DNA of 64,000 nucleotides, from the NCBI RefSeq assembly GCF_016808335.1, contig NC_053142.1, positions 47,229,795-47,293,794 of the forward strand, written 5' to 3'. The notes beneath the pieces were generated by a model that was given only the letters and a program-made list of their open reading frames with translations, did no database searches and had not been told where the DNA came from. This document shows, one piece after another, positions 58,046 through 64,000 of the stretch (positions within the stretch are counted from its first letter, which is position 1; each line of letters opens with the position of its first letter). The translations under genes and the position numbers were made by a program. The DNA comes from Panicum virgatum (lineage: Eukaryota; Streptophyta; Magnoliopsida; Poales; Poaceae).

Positions 58046-58689
58046 TAGTGTACTGCTAAAGTGATGCTTGAAAGCACTTTTTAGAGTCTAGGCATCATTC
58101 CCACCGATGCTTCAACACTATAGCACCGGGTGCCTGATAAAATTTTTTTGGCTTCGGTGCAGGAACATGCACCGATGCTTGGTCATTAAAATATACGAAT
58201 GCATTTGGAGGGAAGGAGAGAAGAGACGATTTAAAATTTTTAATTCTATTTTGGGTTCCAGGTGTAGAAAGAGAATGATGCTGCACACTGTAATCATACA
58301 AGCGAAACAGGCATCACTATACTGTAGAAGACCTAACTTTGCCTCTTTCGCTTGAAGTTGCTTCGCATGCAATTTTTTTACACAAGTTCCAATGTAGATT
58401 CTTTATGACACCATGACAAGCTAAGCAAATTCTTCTGCCTTGCTATTATATTACAATCTTGTTATAGTTCTCGCCCGAATTATTATTATTATTATTATAT
58501 TTTTTTCAGCAATCAGCATTCATATTGCGGAAAATTTTGGATTTTGTAGGTCCACGTGCCGGGAAAGGTCAGCCGAACACGGCTCGATCGTACGCCCATT
58601 CCACAAACCCCAACAGGGAGAACAAAAACAATATAGCAAAAGCACCTGCGCCAGCCCACCAGCAATGTAATGTGATGCATACTAAAATT
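58046..58689. other. Intergenic, nothing recognised
   Basis: AT-rich with an (ATT)n run near 58,481-58,500. No gene or clear element was found. Confidence 0.4.
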
Positions 58690-59040
58690 AAAGAGTTGTT
58701 TGATTTTAGAGGGCTAAATTTTAGTTCCTGTCACATCAAAAAGAATTTTAGTATTTAAAAATATTAAATAAAATTTTATTATAAAACCAATTGCAGAACT
58801 CTGAGGCTAAACTGCGAGACAAATCTAATGAGATATATTTATTCATAATTAGTGAATAATTACTTTAGCATTACTATTGCAAATTATGGATTAATTAAGC
58901 TTGTTAGATTCATCTTGTGAATTAGCACTTATCTGTCAAAAAAAATTATAAATAGATTTAGTTTAATACTCATAAAATAACAAGTTTCTCTTTGATATGA
59001 TAGGAACTAAATTTAAGTCCGTGGAAACAAACAACACCTA
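58690..59040. repeat. MITE-like element related to family 1
   Basis: GAGTTGTTTGATTTTAGAGG ... CCGTGGAAACAAACAACACC with CTGCGAGACAAATCTAATGA and TTAATACTCATAAAATA in the body. Its ends are imperfect complements, and the boundaries are approximate. Confidence 0.6.
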
Positions 59041-59504
59041 AACAGATGGCTTGGAACGTTCGCTGGGCTCTCCAGACGTGTAACGCGGCCACCGACGAGA
59101 ACGAGATCGTGCCATCGTGCAGCAGCAACCAATCCAAGGCAGACCTTGCAGCGACACGCACACGCTATCCCATTCTTGACGGGAACAAACCCACCACCGC
59201 CGGCATTGCCACCCATCGGACGCGATGTTGCGCCGCCCGCGACGCCAGCCGCGGCGGCTGATCACCGGCCGGCCGAAATTCCCGCACCAGTTCAGAGCGC
59301 CTTCAAGAGTAACCTGTTGCCTCACACAAGTAGATTCCTCACTTGAAATGTAACTTGGAGATTACAATTACAACCGAGGTCGATCTCCTTTCCTCCAAAA
59401 TCATCATAGCTGTATACACAGTGCAACAACCACAGAAGCATCACCGCGACAAAAGGGATTCCGCCAGGCGCCCAGGCCTCCGCCCTTCAGTTCCACGACG
59501 GTTG
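59041..59504. other. 3' flank of the receptor-kinase gene
   Basis: Presumed 3'UTR and downstream flank of the minus-strand kinase. The open frames seen here have no recognisable similarity. Confidence 0.4.
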
Positions 59505-61762
<2,258 letters not shown>

Positions 61763-62195
61763 CTGAAGAAAAGTTCAGTTAGCTGGAGCATTGAAAACCT
61801 TGTATAGAACATAATTGAGATGGAATATGCATATTTAAAATAGTACAATTACATCAAGTACTAAAGAGGATAATGTCAATATGAGCGTTTATCATGGGTG
61901 TTCTATGTTTGTTCTACTTTTGATTTGAAATGGCATAAATTCAACTCAAATTATCCTGATTAATCAGTTGTTTGTGTCTACATTTACTTTTCCGCTACCA
62001 CCAGTCAAGAAAACTTTGACTACTAACTTATAGTAACATATGCAGTTATAAAGATACAACATGAACATACCAGTGCCAACAAATCTCCATGTTTTGATTA
62101 ATCTATTAAATATAACAGTTTTATCAAAATTTTAAATTTTTAAAATTATGTATACAACACCAACAAGTTCCTTTTTTTGTGATTACACTAGTATG
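61763..62195. other. Intron or flank upstream of the kinase exons
   Basis: AT-rich, with no further kinase-gene exon visible before the Copia LTR. It is probably an intron of the receptor-kinase gene. Confidence 0.45.
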
Positions 62196-62309
62196 TGTTG
62201 GAGTATATATTGAGCCCATGTGTGTAGAGGCTCATCTAGAGGCCCATGTATTGGATCTATATATACCCACCCATCTAGGGTTGGAGTAATAGAGCAATTA
62301 TTCCCGTCA
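62196..62309 (+). repeat. 5' LTR of a Copia retrotransposon (short LTR)
   Basis: TGTTGGAGTATATATTGAGC ... CAATTATTCCCGTCA, about 114 bp. It is followed by TTATGGTATAGAGCC, close to the initiator-Met primer-binding site TGGTATCAGAGC used by plant Copia elements. The first base is uncertain by two positions. Confidence 0.7.
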
Positions 62310-62505
62310 TTATGGTATAGAGCCAGTTTTTTTTTCCTCCCTACCCTGCAGCCGCCGCCGGCGGCCTCCATGGCTGGCCGCCGGCCGCCGGCGCCGCCCC
62401 TCCCGGCGCCGTCCCTCTTCCCCCCTTCCTCCTTCCCTCCCCTCACCTCTTCTTCCTCTGCTGCCACGCCTCCCCTGCAGCCGACGCAGAGATCCTCTAC
62501 CTAGG

Positions 62506-64000
62506 CCGTTGCTGTCCCCTGCCCGCAGATCCGCGCCGCCACCTCTGCAGCAGCTGGCGCGGACGCGGAGGCTGGGCACCCGCGAGCCGCCGCCCTGGTT
62601 TCCTCCCTCCAGCCGCCGGGTGCTGCCGCCGCCGCCGCAGATCCCGCAGTCGTGGACGCCGCCGCCGCAGATCCCGCAGCCGTGGACGCCGCCGCCGCCG
62701 TGGGTGCTGGCGCCGCCACTTGGGGAGCTGCCGTGGCCGCCAGCGCCGCCCAGCAGGCCGCCGTGCAGCTGGCCGCGGCCCAGCAGCCTGCTGCGGCCGC
62801 CCCTGCAGCCCAGCAGGGCCCTCCGCCCGCCGCGACCTCTGCTGGCGCGGGTGCAGGCCCCGCAGGGCCCACGGCCGCCGCGCACGCCGCCGAGCAGGCC
62901 GCCACGTGGGCTGCAGCGCAGGACGTCCACCGCGCCGCCATCGTTGCTGGCAAACAGCACGCCGCCGCAGCCGCCGATCATGCGTGGTCCGGCCTCGGGA
63001 TGGCGCCCGCGGATGCGCCGCTCTCCACCGCCGCCCTCCGAGGGCAGCAGGCCGACGCCGCTCTCGCCGCAGCCCTCCTCGCCGCCAAGTCGGAGGCTTC
63101 GGCGGCCCAGGAGCGAGTCCGTGTGGCAGCCCTCGCCTGGGAGCGCGAGCGCGCCACGGCCGACGCACTCGCTCTCCGGGTCGCCGAGGCGGAGCGCTAC
63201 CTCCGCGTCTCCTCCGGCTTGCCCGTCGACCCCGAGCATGGCGCCTCTTCCTCCCACCAGCCCCCGCCCGCTAGTTCTGGACCCCGGTACGACCCGACCG
63301 ACCCCATGGTCGCCCAGCTCCACCTCCAGGCCGCCGGCGTCCAGAACATCAGGGCCCTAGTCTCCGTCCTCCTCGACCCCGCGTCCTCCTCGTACGGCCG
63401 CTGGCGGGACCAGGTCCTCACCCTTCGCCGCTACGCCCTCAACGACCACGTCCTCGTCGACTTGCCGATCGAGGCGCGGGACGTGACGTGGCTGCGCCTC
63501 GACAGCGTCGCTCTGTCCTGGATCTTCGGGACCATCTCCCTGGATCTTCAGGACCTCGTCCGGACCCACGGCGGCACCGCACGGCAGGCCTGGGTGGCGC
63601 TCGAGGGGCAGTTCCTCGGCAACGCCGAGTATCGCGCCCTCCAGCTCGACGCCACCTTCCGTACCTTCGTGCAGGGGGACCTCTCCGTCGGTGAGTACTG
63701 CCAGCGGATGAAGAGCATGGCCGATGCTCTCCACGACCTCGGGGATCCGGTGTCCGATCGAGTCTTGGTGCTCAATGTCCTACGGGGACTGAGCAGCACC
63801 TACGACCACCTGAAGGGCTGGATCGCCCGCCAGAGGCCCTTCCCCACCTTCCTGCAGGTCCGGGACGACCTCGCCCTCGAGGAGATCACCAGGGGTCTTG
63901 CACCCGGATCGTCCTCGCCCACCCCAGCCGCGCTCGTTGCTGCTCCACCGGCCTCCTCAGCTACTCCAGCCACCTCCCTCGGTGCTCCTCCAGCCGGGCA
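62506..64000 (+). CDS. Copia gag polyprotein, partial (open to window end)
   Basis: An uninterrupted frame from about 62,506 to the end encodes a Copia-type gag. The first 270 or so residues are Ala/Gln-rich low complexity (repeats of DPAVVDAAAADPAAVDAAAA type). The UBN2/gag-polypeptide core follows: PMVAQLHLQAAGVQNIRALV, ARQAWVALEGQFLGNAEYRA, FVQGDLSVGEYCQRMKSMAD, and DRVLVLNVLRGL followed by YDHLKGWI, all highly typical of grass Copia elements. There is a stop just before 62,506 and the first Met is near 62,998. A start from the ATG near 62,370 would need a frame change, so the true N-terminus is unclear. The gag frame is open, so the element could be young. Confidence 0.75.

Larger units (their letters stand above)
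62196..64000 (+). mobile_element. Ty1/Copia retrotransposon, 5' part, runs off the window
   Basis: LTR, primer-binding site and gag are in order on the plus strand. Protease, integrase, RT and the 3' LTR would lie beyond 64,000. Its position just upstream of the kinase exons suggests insertion in an intron or the 5' part of the receptor-kinase gene. Confidence 0.85.

Noticed and set aside
62310..63323. Minus-strand Gly/Arg-rich frame in the Copia gag region
   Set aside because: A mirror of the Ala/Pro-rich gag strand; the recognisable gag core is on the plus strand.

Overview
The window looks like nuclear DNA of a grass (Poaceae). The genes have many introns with GT..AG borders, the coding exons are GC-rich, the intergenic DNA is full of small inverted-repeat transposons (MITEs) and nested LTR elements, and every recognisable protein is most like grass homologues. 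The order NAL1-type protease, AGO2/3-type Argonaute, SHR5-type receptor kinase matches what I remember of rice chromosome 4 near NAL1. I therefore infer a collinear segment of a grass genome, but I cannot name the species.

Layout. 1-7,313: a NARROW LEAF 1-type protease (+), with a 5'UTR intron and MITEs upstream. 8,805-12,270: an LCAT4-type phospholipase (+). 13,089-13,516: a tiny three-exon CYSTM gene (-). 14,011-25,500: a transposon graveyard. It holds a Copia-like LTR split by a 4.6-kb LTR element that is itself split by a hAT element, then a solo LTR, Helitron-like ends, a truncated Gypsy element and an unassigned GC-rich element. 25,500-29,968: an APO1-like organellar splicing factor (+), whose 5' region encloses an oppositely oriented intronless plastid-protein gene between two direct repeats of about 350 bp. 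30,889-32,016: a polyadenylated retroposon. 32,785-33,788: a HIPP metal-binding farnesylated protein (+). 34-37.7 kb: MITEs and a small hAT element. 38,109-43,600: an AGO2/3-clade Argonaute (+) with a LINE in intron 1. 44,742-48,566: a FAR1-related (FRS) protein (-). 49,369-52,051: an At4g15545-like protein (-). 54,511-56,368: a small TPR protein (-). 59,505-61,762: the kinase half of an LRR-VIII receptor-like kinase (-), with a frameshift in its last exon. 62,196-64,000: the 5' end of a Copia retrotransposon (+), inserted upstream of the kinase exons.

These are independent plant genes and not an operon or gene cluster. Themes are leaf development (NAL1), lipid metabolism (LCAT4), chloroplast gene expression (APO1-like and the nested plastid gene), small-RNA silencing (AGO2/3), a domesticated transposase (FRS) and surface signalling (RLK). 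The most notable structures are the nested gene between direct repeats, the target-site-verified transposon nest, a hAT family with a relic transposase, the frameshifted kinase, and an Arg at the naturally variable residue beside the NAL1 catalytic His. All exon borders were deduced by eye from reading frame, splice consensus and family similarity, so individual borders may be off by a base or two.
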